NCBI GenBank assembly: GCA_000431535.1
Contig: HF991803.1
Location: forward strand, 4,905 to 58,988
Direction: 5' to 3'
Length of the DNA stretch: 54,084 nucleotides
Source of the DNA: Clostridium sp. CAG:678
GTDB taxonomy: Bacteria > Bacillota > Clostridia > Oscillospirales > Acutalibacteraceae
Of the stretch, positions 35,314-42,760 are shown one piece after another; within the stretch, counting starts at the first letter, position 1; every line of letters begins with the position of its first letter. Both the position numbers and the translations under genes were made by a program. A model generated the notes under the pieces. That model saw only the letters and a list, made by a program, of their open reading frames with translations, ran no database searches and had not been told where the DNA came from.

Positions 35314-36502
35314 TTGCCTTTCCTCCTAACTGTTTAAAATCATCAAAAAATGACGGATACGTTTTGTTTACGCTCTGTGCGTCATCAATCGTTGTGCCGC
35401 CGTTTGCAAAGGATGCGGCAACCGAAAACGCCATCACGATCCGGTGATCGTTATAGCCTTTCAGCGCGGCGCCGGAAACGCGGGCAGGCTCAATGATCAT
35501 GCCATCCGCTGTTTCGGTAACGCCAACGCCCATTTTTTTCAGATTGGAAACGATTGCCTCAATACGGTCGGACTCTTTAAAGCGAAGCCGCTGCGCGCCG
35601 CGTATAACGGTTTTCCCTTTTGCAAACGCCGCCGTTACGGCAATGGCGGGCACCATATCCGGTATATCATCGCAGTCTATATCAATGCCGCGCAGTTCGC
35701 GGTGCGCGCACGTTACGCCGTTTTCGTCCGCCGCAACCTCTGCGCCAAACAGCCGCATTACATCGCAGACGGCTTTATCGCCCTGCGCGGAATGCATATC
35801 CAGCCCTTTCAGCGTGATTCTGCCGCCGATGGCAGCCGCGCTCATGAAAAATGCCGCATGGCTCCAGTCGCCCTCAACGGTATAATCCCGCACGGAATAG
35901 TGTTGATTTCCTTTCACAAAATAGCCGGAATCCGTTTCTTTTATCTCCACGCCGTAATCGGCGAGCACGTTTACCGTCATATCCACATACGGCTTGGATT
36001 TGAGCGGCGTGGTAAGTATAATGTTTGAATCCCCGTCCAGCAGCGGCAAGGCGAGCATCAGCCCCGTAATATACTGTGAACTGATATCACCGCGAATATG
36101 AAAATCGCCGCTTTGCAGTTTTCCGCTGATGCGCAGCGGCAGGGATCCGCTGCTTTGCATCTGAACGCCGTGTTTTGGCAGAAGTTCTATATATTCGCCG
36201 AGCGGTCTTTGCGGCAGTCTGCCCTCCCCGGTAAACGTAACCTCTTTGCCGAGCGCCGCCGCAACCGGAATGAAAAAGCGCAGCGTATTGCCGCTTTCTA
36301 TGCAGTTTATGATTTTTTCTCCGTTTTTCAGGCTGTTTGCCGCACCGATCGCCGCCTGCATATCCCGGGACGGAATCATGGGGCTGACTGTGCCGCCGCC
36401 GGCAAGAAAAGCGCATAGAATTGCTCTGTGCGCCGCGGATTTGCTGGGCGGCAGAGTTACAGCGCCGTTTAACGCGGCGTTTTCAATTTGAACGATATCC
36501 AT
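35294..36502 (-). CDS. aroA: 3-phosphoshikimate 1-carboxyvinyltransferase (EPSP synthase)
   Basis: Joins phosphoenolpyruvate and shikimate-3-phosphate. The 402-residue product has the two-domain family pattern: PPSKSAAHRAILCA near the start, ESGNTLRFFIPVAAALG, the substrate-binding RLRFKESDRIEAI, and KGYNDHRIVMAFSVAA. The LPPSKS and SGNTLRF regions differ from the usual LPGSKS and NAGTAMR, placing it among the class II-like variants; this can be checked by alignment. It lies 9 bases after aroB and overlaps aroC by 20 bases. Confidence 0.95.
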   Translation of the reverse strand: MDIVQIENAALNGAVTLPPSKSAAHRAILCAFLAGGGTVSPMIPSRDMQAAIGAANSLKNGEKIINCIESGNTLRFFIPVAAALGKEVTFTGEGRLPQRPLGEYIELLPKHGVQMQSSGSLPLRISGKLQSGDFHIRGDISSQYITGLMLALPLLDGDSNIILTTPLKSKPYVDMTVNVLADYGVEIKETDSGYFVKGNQHYSVRDYTVEGDWSHAAFFMSAAAIGGRITLKGLDMHSAQGDKAVCDVMRLFGAEVAADENGVTCAHRELRGIDIDCDDIPDMVPAIAVTAAFAKGKTVIRGAQRLRFKESDRIEAIVSNLKKMGVGVTETADGMIIEPARVSGAALKGYNDHRIVMAFSVAASFANGGTTIDDAQSVNKTYPSFFDDFKQLGGKANVFSAG

Positions 36503-36511
36503 ATTTTTCCT

Positions 36512-37564
36512 TTATTTTATGCCGAAAAGAGCATTTACTTCATCCGGTGAGGAGGGCTTTATAAAACTCTCTCCGATCTTTTTAAGCAAAATCAGATTAA
36601 TGCCGTTTGCAGTGCGTTTTTTATCAAACGCCATATTGTGCACAATTTGAGAAACGGGCAGATCCGTTTGTGTTTTTAAGCCGTATTTTTCAAGCAGGGC
36701 AGCGATCCGATCCGCCGTACCTGGCTCTGTGATGCCGGCGCTTTCCCCTGCGCGGCTGATCATAACCATACCGATGCCGACCGCCTCCCCATGGGAAATA
36801 CCGCTGAAATCGTAAAGTTTTTCAATGGCATGGCCGCAGGTATGACCAAAATTGAGCAGCGCCCTTTCGCCGGATTCCTTTTCATCCCGTTCCACAACGC
36901 CGCGCTTGATATCACAGCATTCCAGAATAACATCATCTATAATATCCCGCGCGTTTTCATTTTTAAGCCTTTCAAAAAGGGGCGCGGATTTTATACAGCC
37001 GTATTTGATCACTTCGCCCATACCGTCGCTGAAATAATGGGCAGGCAGCGTATTCAAAACCTCCGGATCAATCAAAACGAGCGACGGTTGCCAGAACGCG
37101 CCGCAGAGATTTTTGCCCTGCGGCAGATCCACTGCCGTTTTTCCGCCCACGGACGAATCCACCTGCGCCAGCAGCGTGGTGGGGATTTGAATATAGTGAA
37201 TGCCGCGCAGATAGACCGCCGCCGCAAAGCCTGCCATATCGCCGCAGACTCCGCCGCCGAGGGCGATCACGCAGTCTTTTCTTGTAAGCCCGTTATCCGC
37301 CAAAAACGCAACGATCCTGATCAGATTCTCTGTTGTTTTGGAACTTTCACCGGCGGGAAAAAGATAAGAAACCGTTTCCATTCCGGCGGCGCGCACACTG
37401 CTTTGCACCGTTTCCAAATACAGCGGCGCAACATGGCTGTCGCTGATGATTGCCGCTTTTTTTGCCGAAACGGCGGTTTTAATCTGCTCGCCGCAGGTTT
37501 CCAGCAAGCCTCTCTCTATCAGAATATCATAGCCGTCTCCGGCATTGACCCGTAATGTTTTCAC
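36512..37564 (-). CDS. aroB: 3-dehydroquinate synthase
   Basis: Second step of the shikimate pathway, an NAD- and metal-dependent cyclisation of DAHP. The 350-residue product has GGGVCGDMAGFAAAVYLRG, IPTTLLAQVDSSVGGKTAVD, and metal ligands in ISHGEAVGIGM and FGHTCGHAIE. The start is GTG at 37564, whose G is shared with the TAG stop of tyrA, so the two are translationally coupled. aroD/aroQ, aroE and aroK are not in the window. Confidence 0.96.
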   Translation of the reverse strand: MKTLRVNAGDGYDILIERGLLETCGEQIKTAVSAKKAAIISDSHVAPLYLETVQSSVRAAGMETVSYLFPAGESSKTTENLIRIVAFLADNGLTRKDCVIALGGGVCGDMAGFAAAVYLRGIHYIQIPTTLLAQVDSSVGGKTAVDLPQGKNLCGAFWQPSLVLIDPEVLNTLPAHYFSDGMGEVIKYGCIKSAPLFERLKNENARDIIDDVILECCDIKRGVVERDEKESGERALLNFGHTCGHAIEKLYDFSGISHGEAVGIGMVMISRAGESAGITEPGTADRIAALLEKYGLKTQTDLPVSQIVHNMAFDKKRTANGINLILLKKIGESFIKPSSPDEVNALFGIK

Positions 37565-38388
37565 TAACCTATCTCCTCTTTGATCTTGTTTGCGCGCGCC
37601 ATAAGATCTTTCAGCGTATCTGCATCCTCTTCCTGTATGGCTTTTCTGAATTTCTCAAGATTGCCCACAAGATCATCGATTTCTCTAATGAGCGGTTCCT
37701 TATTTGCAATAAAGAGTTCGCTCCACATTTCTCCGTTGATTCTGGCAACGCGCGATACATCGCGGTATGAACCTGCCGAAAAGCCAACGTGCATAGGCGC
37801 GAGCGGACTTAAAACATAGGAACAGGCAAGCACGTGCGCAATCTGGGAAGTAAACGCAATCATTTCATCATGGTGTTCCGGCGTTGTAACAACCGTGCGG
37901 GCAAAGCCCATTTCTTTTGCCAGTTCCACCAGTGTGTCTGTTTTGGATTTCGGCGCGTGGGTGGGGGTGCAGATAAATGAAGCATTGTCAAACAGGGTGG
38001 GCAGGCTGTTGTCATACCCGGAAACCTCACGCCCCGCCATGGGATGCGCGCCGATAAAGTAAAAATTAAAACGCTCCGTTTCCAGCCTGCGGCAGATCTT
38101 GGTTTTGATGCCGCAGCTGTCCGTAACGATACTGCCGTCCTTAAACTCATTTTTGTGTTCCAGCACAAAGGGAACAATGCATTCCTCAAAAAGATTGATG
38201 AAAGTGATATCCGCTTTCGGGATCAGATCACAAAGTTCGCCGATCTCATCCACGGCGCCGTCCGCAAGCGCTTTTTCGCTGACGGAAACGGTTCTGTTCC
38301 ACCCCATAACATAATGGGAAGTATTCTTTTTTAACGTTTTTGCTATGCTTGCGCCAATAAGGCCAAGGCCCGCAACAAGTATCTTCAT
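37564..38388 (-). CDS. tyrA: prephenate dehydrogenase
   Basis: NAD(P)-dependent oxidation of prephenate to 4-hydroxyphenylpyruvate for tyrosine. The 274-residue product has a Rossmann motif VAGLGLIGASIAKTL at the N-terminus, the catalytic GAHPMAGREVSGYDNS, and a C-terminal helical domain with SAGSYRDVSRVA. It lacks ACT or chorismate mutase domains, so it is the short monofunctional type. It is first in the operon, below a promoter at 38428-38456, and its TAG overlaps the aroB GTG by one base. Confidence 0.94.
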   Translation of the reverse strand: MKILVAGLGLIGASIAKTLKKNTSHYVMGWNRTVSVSEKALADGAVDEIGELCDLIPKADITFINLFEECIVPFVLEHKNEFKDGSIVTDSCGIKTKICRRLETERFNFYFIGAHPMAGREVSGYDNSLPTLFDNASFICTPTHAPKSKTDTLVELAKEMGFARTVVTTPEHHDEMIAFTSQIAHVLACSYVLSPLAPMHVGFSAGSYRDVSRVARINGEMWSELFIANKEPLIREIDDLVGNLEKFRKAIQEEDADTLKDLMARANKIKEEIG

Positions 38389-38427
38389 TTCAACCGCGCT
38401 TTCAAAACATCATTTTTAATCTATTAT

Positions 38428-38456
38428 ATAATAATATATAAATAAGGAGAAATCAA
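38428..38456 (-). promoter_or_regulatory. promoter of the tyrA-aroBAC-pheA operon
   Basis: Minus strand TTGATT (38451-38456), 17-base spacer, TATTAT (38428-38433); an AT-rich block of repeated TAT surrounds it. No T-box or trp-type leader is seen in the 40 bases before the ATG. Confidence 0.55.
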
Positions 38457-38490
38457 GCACGGCGGAGATTAATTTTTTATAACTTTAAGC

Positions 38491-38521
38491 AAAAAGCCCG
38501 CTTGCCGGCGCGGCAAGCGGG
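38491..38521 (-). terminator. terminator after the GH28-like gene
   Basis: Ten-base perfect stem CCCGCTTGCC / GGCAAGCGGG, loop GGCGC, followed on the minus strand by CTTTTTGC. It lies about 70 bases after the stop codon. Confidence 0.82.
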
Positions 38522-38589
38522 AAACTTCAAGCAGGCGTTTATGATAAAAAGAGCCTATTTCTATAGTTTAAAACATCCCGCTTCACAGA

Positions 38590-39972
38590 TTAAAGCGGTT
38601 GAACAAGGCGAACGTTTTGGAGTTTGATATCCTCGTCTTCGGCGTTTGCGGCTTTGCCCTCAAAGCGCAGCAGTTCCAGATTTTCCACATCCGCGGCGTC
38701 AACAGCGTGCTTATACTGATCGCACGGATTGCCCCAGGAAGTTTTGGTTTTCATAATGGTGATATCCTTTGCGTTTCGGATAAAAAACGCCGAATTATCC
38801 TGTTTTTCAACGCCCCAGTCCAAACACGGGCGCAGGTCGTAAAGGCCGCAGGGCCACTTGCTGGTCTTGGTCAGTTCTATGCGGCAGTTCTCAAATGTAA
38901 CATCCTCTATGGGGTTTTCCTCGCTGCCATGGATCAGAACGCCGTTTTCACCCTTTGCGGTAACATTAAAGAACCGGATGTTTTTCACTTTGCCGCTCTT
39001 TGTGTTTTCATCGCGGTTGAACGAAGTAATGGTGATCGGCTCCGCTGTTCCCCACCAGTCCGGGCAAAAGCGGCGCGTTTCGATCATGATATTGGAATAA
39101 GACACATTTTCTACATTACCGCCGTCCCGGATCTGAATGGAAAGACCGCGGTTTGATCTGCTGATCGTGCAGTTTGAAACAAGGATATTGCGAAAATCGC
39201 CAACGCCCTCCGTGCCGATCTTGATCGCGGCAGAGGTGGAGATCAGGGTGCAGCCGTCGATCACCACATTTTCCGTTGGGCCGTATTCGCTGTTGCCGCG
39301 CGAAGTTTTCAGGCAGATACAGTCATCAGCGCAGGTGATATGGCAGCCGAGTATGCGCACATTGGAGCAGTGATCCGGGTCAATCCCATCGCTGTTGGCA
39401 ACATCCAGATCATTCAGGATGCGGATCCTGTCTATCAGCACATCGTCGCAGCCTGCGGGATGCAGCGTCCAGAAAGGCGCGTCCACAACGGTGAAATCCT
39501 TAAAAGTGATATGGTTGCTTTTCTCTATGTAGATCACAGTTGGGCGCGGGTAAAAATCGCCCGTAACATAATACTGATCCTTGCGCTGCACAAACGCGTG
39601 GCCGTTTGCGTCAATGGTGCCCTCCCCGCTGATGGTGCAGTGATCCGCCTCAAAACCATAAATAAACACAAAACTCGGTTTGCCTGTAACGGGATTGCCG
39701 ATCAGTGCCGTTTTAGGATCATTGATCAGTTTATTCGGCCGGATATAGCCGTCTATATTCGAAGTGGCTTTTATGGAAGCGCCCTTTTGAATATGCAGAT
39801 CCACATTCTTTTTCAGGCGGATGGAATCGCTGTAAAACACATGGCCGCTCTGCAAAACGACCCTGCCGCCGCCGTTCTTGGCGCAGTCATCTATAGCGTG
39901 CTGAATGGCAAACGCGTCATTGGTAACGCCGTCACCCGCGGCGCCGTACTGCAAAACATTGTATTCTTTCAT
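38590..39972 (-). CDS. GH28-like right-handed beta-helix protein
   Basis: Related to polygalacturonases. The 460-residue product has the beta-helix repeats with an N-terminal YGAAGDGVTNDAFAIQHAI. Two catalytic motifs are kept, NSDGIDPDHC and ADDCICLKT, but the usual GHG is SAA (AAIKIGTEGVGDFRN) and the usual RIK is IQIRDGG. There is no signal peptide, so it should act in the cytoplasm on imported oligosaccharides. The open frame continues upstream to 40017; the ATG at 39972 begins MKEYNVLQYGAAGDG, normal for the family. It is monocistronic and shares a promoter region with the divergent FAD gene. Confidence 0.85.
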   Translation of the reverse strand: MKEYNVLQYGAAGDGVTNDAFAIQHAIDDCAKNGGGRVVLQSGHVFYSDSIRLKKNVDLHIQKGASIKATSNIDGYIRPNKLINDPKTALIGNPVTGKPSFVFIYGFEADHCTISGEGTIDANGHAFVQRKDQYYVTGDFYPRPTVIYIEKSNHITFKDFTVVDAPFWTLHPAGCDDVLIDRIRILNDLDVANSDGIDPDHCSNVRILGCHITCADDCICLKTSRGNSEYGPTENVVIDGCTLISTSAAIKIGTEGVGDFRNILVSNCTISRSNRGLSIQIRDGGNVENVSYSNIMIETRRFCPDWWGTAEPITITSFNRDENTKSGKVKNIRFFNVTAKGENGVLIHGSEENPIEDVTFENCRIELTKTSKWPCGLYDLRPCLDWGVEKQDNSAFFIRNAKDITIMKTKTSWGNPCDQYKHAVDAADVENLELLRFEGKAANAEDEDIKLQNVRLVQPL

Positions 39973-40005
39973 AAGATCATAACCTTTTTTATTTAAGATG
40001 ACTAT

Positions 40006-40034
40006 AATATAACACAATGCCTTTGGTTTGACAA
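40006..40034 (-). promoter_or_regulatory. promoter of the GH28-like gene
   Basis: Minus strand TTGTCA (40029-40034), 17-base spacer, TATATT (40006-40011). Its -35 box overlaps that of the divergent promoter at 40028-40056. Confidence 0.75.
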
Positions 40035-40056
40035 GTAAAATAAGTTATGCTATTAT
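40028..40056 (+). promoter_or_regulatory. promoter of the FAD-dependent protein gene
   Basis: Consensus TTGACA (40028-40033), 17-base spacer, TATTAT (40051-40056). Only one polymerase can occupy this and the divergent promoter at a time. Confidence 0.78.
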
Positions 40057-40062
40057 ATAAAT

Positions 40063-40180
40063 GCATAGGGCTGCCAAGCGCTCCTCAGTTCAACGGAGCG
40101 CAAGGCGGCTGATTTTATGTGCGCAGGAATCTGCCGCGGCAAAATACTCAGACCTAATTTAAAATGAAAGGTACGGGATT
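40063..40180 (+). promoter_or_regulatory. structured 5' leader of the FAD gene
   Basis: Between the start site and the ATG lies a symmetric structure: GCGCTCC (loop TCAGTTCAAC) GGAGCGC, flanked on both sides by AA and then by GCTGCC and GGCGGC, which pair. The GGCGGC arm can instead pair with GCCGC about 30 bases downstream (before GGCAAAATACTC). Alternative pairing suggests a cis-acting RNA, but no known riboswitch class was recognised. Confidence 0.45.
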
Positions 40181-41563
40181 ATGAAAAAATATGACGTGGC
40201 TATAGTCGGCGCCGGCCCTGCCGGTATCTTTACGGCTATAGAAATGCTGAGAAAAGGCAGCAAAAAAAGCATAGTGATCATTGAAAAGGGCAAATCCGTA
40301 GAAAAGCGCAAATGCCCCAAGGCAGTTACGGGAAAATGCATGAACTGCAAGCCGTATTGCCACATTACCACCGGTTTTTCCGGCGCGGGCGCGTTTTCAG
40401 ACGGAAAACTTTCGCTTTCTTACGAAGTGGGCGGCAGCCTGCCGGAACTGATCGGCGAGGATCTTGCGCAGGAAACGATCAATTATACGGATAAGATCTA
40501 TCTGGAATTCGGCGCGGACACGCATATTGAAGGAATCGGCAACACTGAGGCGGTTAAGGAAATACGCAAAAGAGCGATACAGGCAGGGCTGAAACTGGTG
40601 GACTGCCCGATTCGCCACATCGGAACGGAAAAGGCGCATGAACTCTACTTTTCCATAGAAAAATATCTGGTTTCCTCCGGCGTGGAGATTCTGTTTGACA
40701 GCCAGTGCAGCGATCTGATCCTGGACGGCGAAAAATGCCTGGGCGTTCGCCTGGAAAACGGCGACGAGATATACGCTAAAGACACCGTTGTTGCAACCGG
40801 CAGGCGCGGCGCGGACTGGCTGGAAAAACTCTGCGCCGATCACGGAATCGCCCACCAGCCGGGAACGGTGGACATCGGCGTTCGTGTTGAGGTCAGAAAC
40901 GAGATCATAGAAACGGTGAATGACGTGCTTTACGAATCCAAACTGATCGGATATCCGAAACCGTTTAAAAACAAGGTGCGCACGTTTTGCCAGAACCCGG
41001 GCGGATTTGTTGCGCAGGAAAATTATGATAATGACCTTGCCGTTGTAAACGGCCATTCTTATAAAGAACTCAAGAGCCAAAACACGAATCTTGCCATTCT
41101 CTGCTCGCACAATTTTTCCGTGCCGTTTAACCAGCCGATCGCCTATGCACAAAAAGTGGGCGAACTGACGAATATGCTGGGAGACGGGCACATTCTGGTG
41201 CAGCGTTTTGGCGATATTCTGGAGGGCAAACGCACGTGGCAGAAAGAACTGACGCAAAGCAATCTGCGCCCGACCCTGCCCGACGCGGTTGCCGGCGACA
41301 TCACTGCCGCCATGCCATACAGGGCAATGACCAATATTATCAATTTCATTCAGGCAATGGACCACGTTGTGCCTGGATTTGCAAGCCCGGAAACGCTGCT
41401 TTACAGCCCGGAACTGAAATTCTATTCCAACAAGGTGAAAATGGATACGGATTTCAACACGAACATTGAGGGCCTGCACTGCCTTGGCGATTCCAGCGGA
41501 TGGACAAGAGGACTGATGATGGCGTCCGTTCACGGGGTGCTGATGGGCAGAAAATTGGTTTAA
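40181..41563 (+). CDS. FAD-dependent protein of the COG2509 (NAD(P)/FAD oxidoreductase) family
   Basis: Uncharacterised flavoprotein family widespread in Clostridia. The 460-residue product has VAIVGAGPAGIFTAIEM (dinucleotide-binding GxGxxG), a Cys set near residues 46-60 (KCPKAVTGKCMNCKPYCH), TGFSGAGAFSDGKLSLS, VVATGRRGADWL, and a C-terminal GLHCLGDSSGWTRGLMMAS (second FAD contact). The four cysteines may bind metal or an Fe-S cluster. GAAAGG precedes the ATG. It is alone in its transcript, with a structured leader and an own terminator. Confidence 0.9.
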   Translation: MKKYDVAIVGAGPAGIFTAIEMLRKGSKKSIVIIEKGKSVEKRKCPKAVTGKCMNCKPYCHITTGFSGAGAFSDGKLSLSYEVGGSLPELIGEDLAQETINYTDKIYLEFGADTHIEGIGNTEAVKEIRKRAIQAGLKLVDCPIRHIGTEKAHELYFSIEKYLVSSGVEILFDSQCSDLILDGEKCLGVRLENGDEIYAKDTVVATGRRGADWLEKLCADHGIAHQPGTVDIGVRVEVRNEIIETVNDVLYESKLIGYPKPFKNKVRTFCQNPGGFVAQENYDNDLAVVNGHSYKELKSQNTNLAILCSHNFSVPFNQPIAYAQKVGELTNMLGDGHILVQRFGDILEGKRTWQKELTQSNLRPTLPDAVAGDITAAMPYRAMTNIINFIQAMDHVVPGFASPETLLYSPELKFYSNKVKMDTDFNTNIEGLHCLGDSSGWTRGLMMASVHGVLMGRKLV

Positions 41564-41583
41564 TCCATACGTATATTGCGAAC

Positions 41584-41613
41584 AGAACCGGGCATAATGC
41601 CCGGTTCTTTTTT
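41584..41613 (+). terminator. terminator of the FAD gene
   Basis: Ten-base stem AGAACCGGGC / GCCCGGTTCT with loop ATAAT, then six T. It lies 20 bases after the stop codon. Confidence 0.9.
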
Positions 41614-41676
41614 GCGGTTTCACAATCCATCCGGCTTGCATGCGCAAGCCACCTCCTTTCGCACAGGGGAGGCACG
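41614..41676. repeat. dispersed intergenic repeat, copy 1
   Basis: Contains two hairpins: GGCTTGC-ATGC-GCAAGCC and CCTCC...GGAGG. It shares GCGGTTTC, ACAATCC, CGGCTTGCATGCGCAA and GCACAG in the same order with the segment at 42395-42453. Similar palindromic GTGCCTCCCC...GGAGGTGG elements are familiar between genes of gut Clostridia. No gene or transposase is attached. Confidence 0.65.
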
Positions 41677-41682
41677 AAAAGC

Positions 41683-41713
41683 AAAAAAAGGATCGGCTTG
41701 TGCCGATCCTTTT
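41683..41713 (-). terminator. terminator of the small membrane protein gene
   Basis: Twelve-base perfect stem AAAAGGATCGGC / GCCGATCCTTTT with a four-base loop; on the minus strand it is followed by further T. It lies 19 bases after the stop codon. Confidence 0.88.
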
Positions 41714-41732
41714 CTTTTATGCAGTTTTTATA

Positions 41733-42311
41733 TCAGTGGCGGGGATGGGCATTTCTGTATTTTGCCTTTCGTTCCTCTTCCTGCTTTTTAAACGATCTGT
41801 ACCACGCCACGATCAGCAGCACAATTACCAGAACAACCAGCACAGCGGCAGCCCAGCCAAGCGCATCCATAATGGTTTGCACTTTCATCATAATGCCTAT
41901 GGTAAAACCGGCGGCAACATACATTTCCGGTTCGCCGTCTGAATTATAGAAAACACCGTTGTTCAGATAGATCTTTTCACGGGTTGTATCATTTTCAGGA
42001 TAATAATAGACACGAATCGTCTGCTGATTTTCCTCAACGCCGTAATCCGGATTGTTTTCACGATAAAAAACAATGCCTGATTCCTCATCCGTCAGCGTTG
42101 CAGGCATCATGCTGTTTACCAGCGAAGTTCTGACGGAATCCACACGCAAAACGCACAAACTGATCACCACAGCCAAAAGCAGCACCGCCAAAGCAATTAA
42201 GATGCCGGAAATCACTTTGTGATTTTTGCGAAACCCTTTTAAAGAGGCGGCAAGAATATCCTTCGTTTTAACCGACTCTGCCGGTTGTGTAAGATTTCTG
42301 TTTTTCTCCAT
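41733..42311 (-). CDS. two-span membrane protein of unknown function
   Basis: Family not recognised. The 192-residue product has a soluble N-terminus (1-35), a membrane segment (about 36-58), an extracellular polar domain (about 60-145, with DEESGIVFYRENNPDYG and TIRVYYYPENDTTREKIYL), a second membrane segment (about 148-172) and a basic cytoplasmic tail (RSFKKQEEERKAKYRNA). The frame is open to 42383, but the ATG at 42311 follows GGTGAT and lies ten bases after the predicted start site of a good promoter. It stands alone between two copies of the dispersed repeat. Confidence 0.78.
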   Translation of the reverse strand: MEKNRNLTQPAESVKTKDILAASLKGFRKNHKVISGILIALAVLLLAVVISLCVLRVDSVRTSLVNSMMPATLTDEESGIVFYRENNPDYGVEENQQTIRVYYYPENDTTREKIYLNNGVFYNSDGEPEMYVAAGFTIGIMMKVQTIMDALGWAAAVLVVLVIVLLIVAWYRSFKKQEEERKAKYRNAHPRH

Positions 42312-42327
42312 TTTAATCACCAATTTG

Positions 42328-42356
42328 ATTTTACCATAATTGCAGGCGCGGGTCAA
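42328..42356 (-). promoter_or_regulatory. promoter of the two-span membrane protein gene
   Basis: Minus strand TTGACC (42351-42356), 17-base spacer, TAAAAT (42328-42333). The leader would be only about ten bases, which supports the start at 42311. Confidence 0.7.
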
Positions 42357-42394
42357 TAGCAGGAAAATATTTGCCTTTTTCATGCTGCTTTAAG

Positions 42395-42453
42395 GCGGTT
42401 TCGTTTACAATCCCTGCGGCTTGCATGCGCAAAGCGGACGAGCTTTGGCACAG
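42395..42453. repeat. dispersed intergenic repeat, copy 2 (degenerate)
   Basis: Aligns with copy 1 at 41614-41676 over GCGGTTTC, ACAATCC, GCGGCTTGCATGCGCAA, CTTT and GCACAG, with a few-base insertion and loss of the second hairpin. As in copy 1, it lies directly next to a minus-strand terminator. Confidence 0.6.
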
Positions 42454-42477
42454 AAAAAGGGGCGCCGAAGCGCCCCC
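42454..42477 (-). terminator. terminator of the cohesin/dockerin operon
   Basis: On the minus strand GGGGCGC-TTCG-GCGCCCC followed by TTTTTC: a stable tetraloop stem and T-run. It lies about 70 bases after the short peptide gene. Confidence 0.88.
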
Positions 42478-42509
42478 AAAAATCAATGAAATGATTTTCG
42501 TATCTGATA

Positions 42510-42538
42510 AAAGGGAGCAAGTTGCGTTCACTCCCTTT
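42510..42538 (-). terminator. weak terminator or 3' hairpin after the 39-residue peptide
   Basis: Eight-base stem AAAGGGAG / CTCCCTTT with a 13-base loop, followed on the minus strand by TATC rather than a T-run. It lies 10 bases after the peptide stop codon and may protect the 3' end of the peptide message. Confidence 0.45.
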
Positions 42539-42548
42539 GCAGAGAAAG

Positions 42549-42668
42549 TTAAATTCCGGGTACGTGACCCTCTTCTGTGCCTGAATCTGGCTCACCAGAT
42601 AACGTAAGGACATCAACAGACTGGAACTTTTCAATCTCCGCAATCGGCTTTGAGTAAATCTCTTTCAT
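42549..42668 (-). CDS. 39-residue acidic leaderless peptide
   Basis: Too short for usual gene finders but well supported: AAAGGAGG lies seven bases before the ATG, and the gene follows the surface-protein gene within one transcript (92-base gap with a hairpin) and precedes a strong terminator. The product begins MKEIYSKPIAEIEKF, continues QSVDVLTLSGEPDSG and ends TEEGHVPGI. It has no signal peptide, no membrane segment and no cysteine; a charged amphipathic N-terminal half is followed by a Gly/Ser/Glu-rich flexible half. The pattern Y-x-KP-x3-E followed by DV-x-T-x-SG recalls short unnamed proteins seen in gut Clostridia and Bacteroidetes. A modified-peptide precursor is possible, but no maturation enzyme is nearby. 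Confidence 0.72.
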   Translation of the reverse strand: MKEIYSKPIAEIEKFQSVDVLTLSGEPDSGTEEGHVPGI

Positions 42669-42701
42669 TGAAAGACCTCCTTTACTTTTAGCCTTTACAC
42701 A

Positions 42702-42723
42702 CCCGCGGAGTTGCCCCCGCGGG
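42702..42723 (-). other. intercistronic hairpin
   Basis: CCCGCGG / CCGCGGG stem with an eight-base loop, between the surface-protein gene and the 39-residue peptide gene. No T-run follows on the minus strand, so it more likely blocks 3' decay or marks a processing point than ends transcription. Confidence 0.55.
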
Positions 42724-42760
42724 AGTTAAGCTGATTTGTTCACGAAAACAACCTGCCGAA

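Noticed and set aside
38560-38640. Short plus-strand frame starting near 38540
   Set aside because: Weak ribosome site and overlap with the 3' end of the GH28-like gene.
40063-40180. c-di-GMP, FMN, THF or SRP-type RNA in the FAD gene leader
   Set aside because: None of the conserved core sequences of these RNAs is present; kept only as an unclassified structure.
40397-41647. 416-codon open frame on the minus strand
   Set aside because: Shadow of the COG2509 gene, which has a promoter, ribosome site and terminator on the plus strand.
42380-42643. 87-codon open frame on the minus strand near the short peptide gene
   Set aside because: Covers a terminator, a repeat and most of the 39-residue peptide gene in another frame, without a ribosome site.
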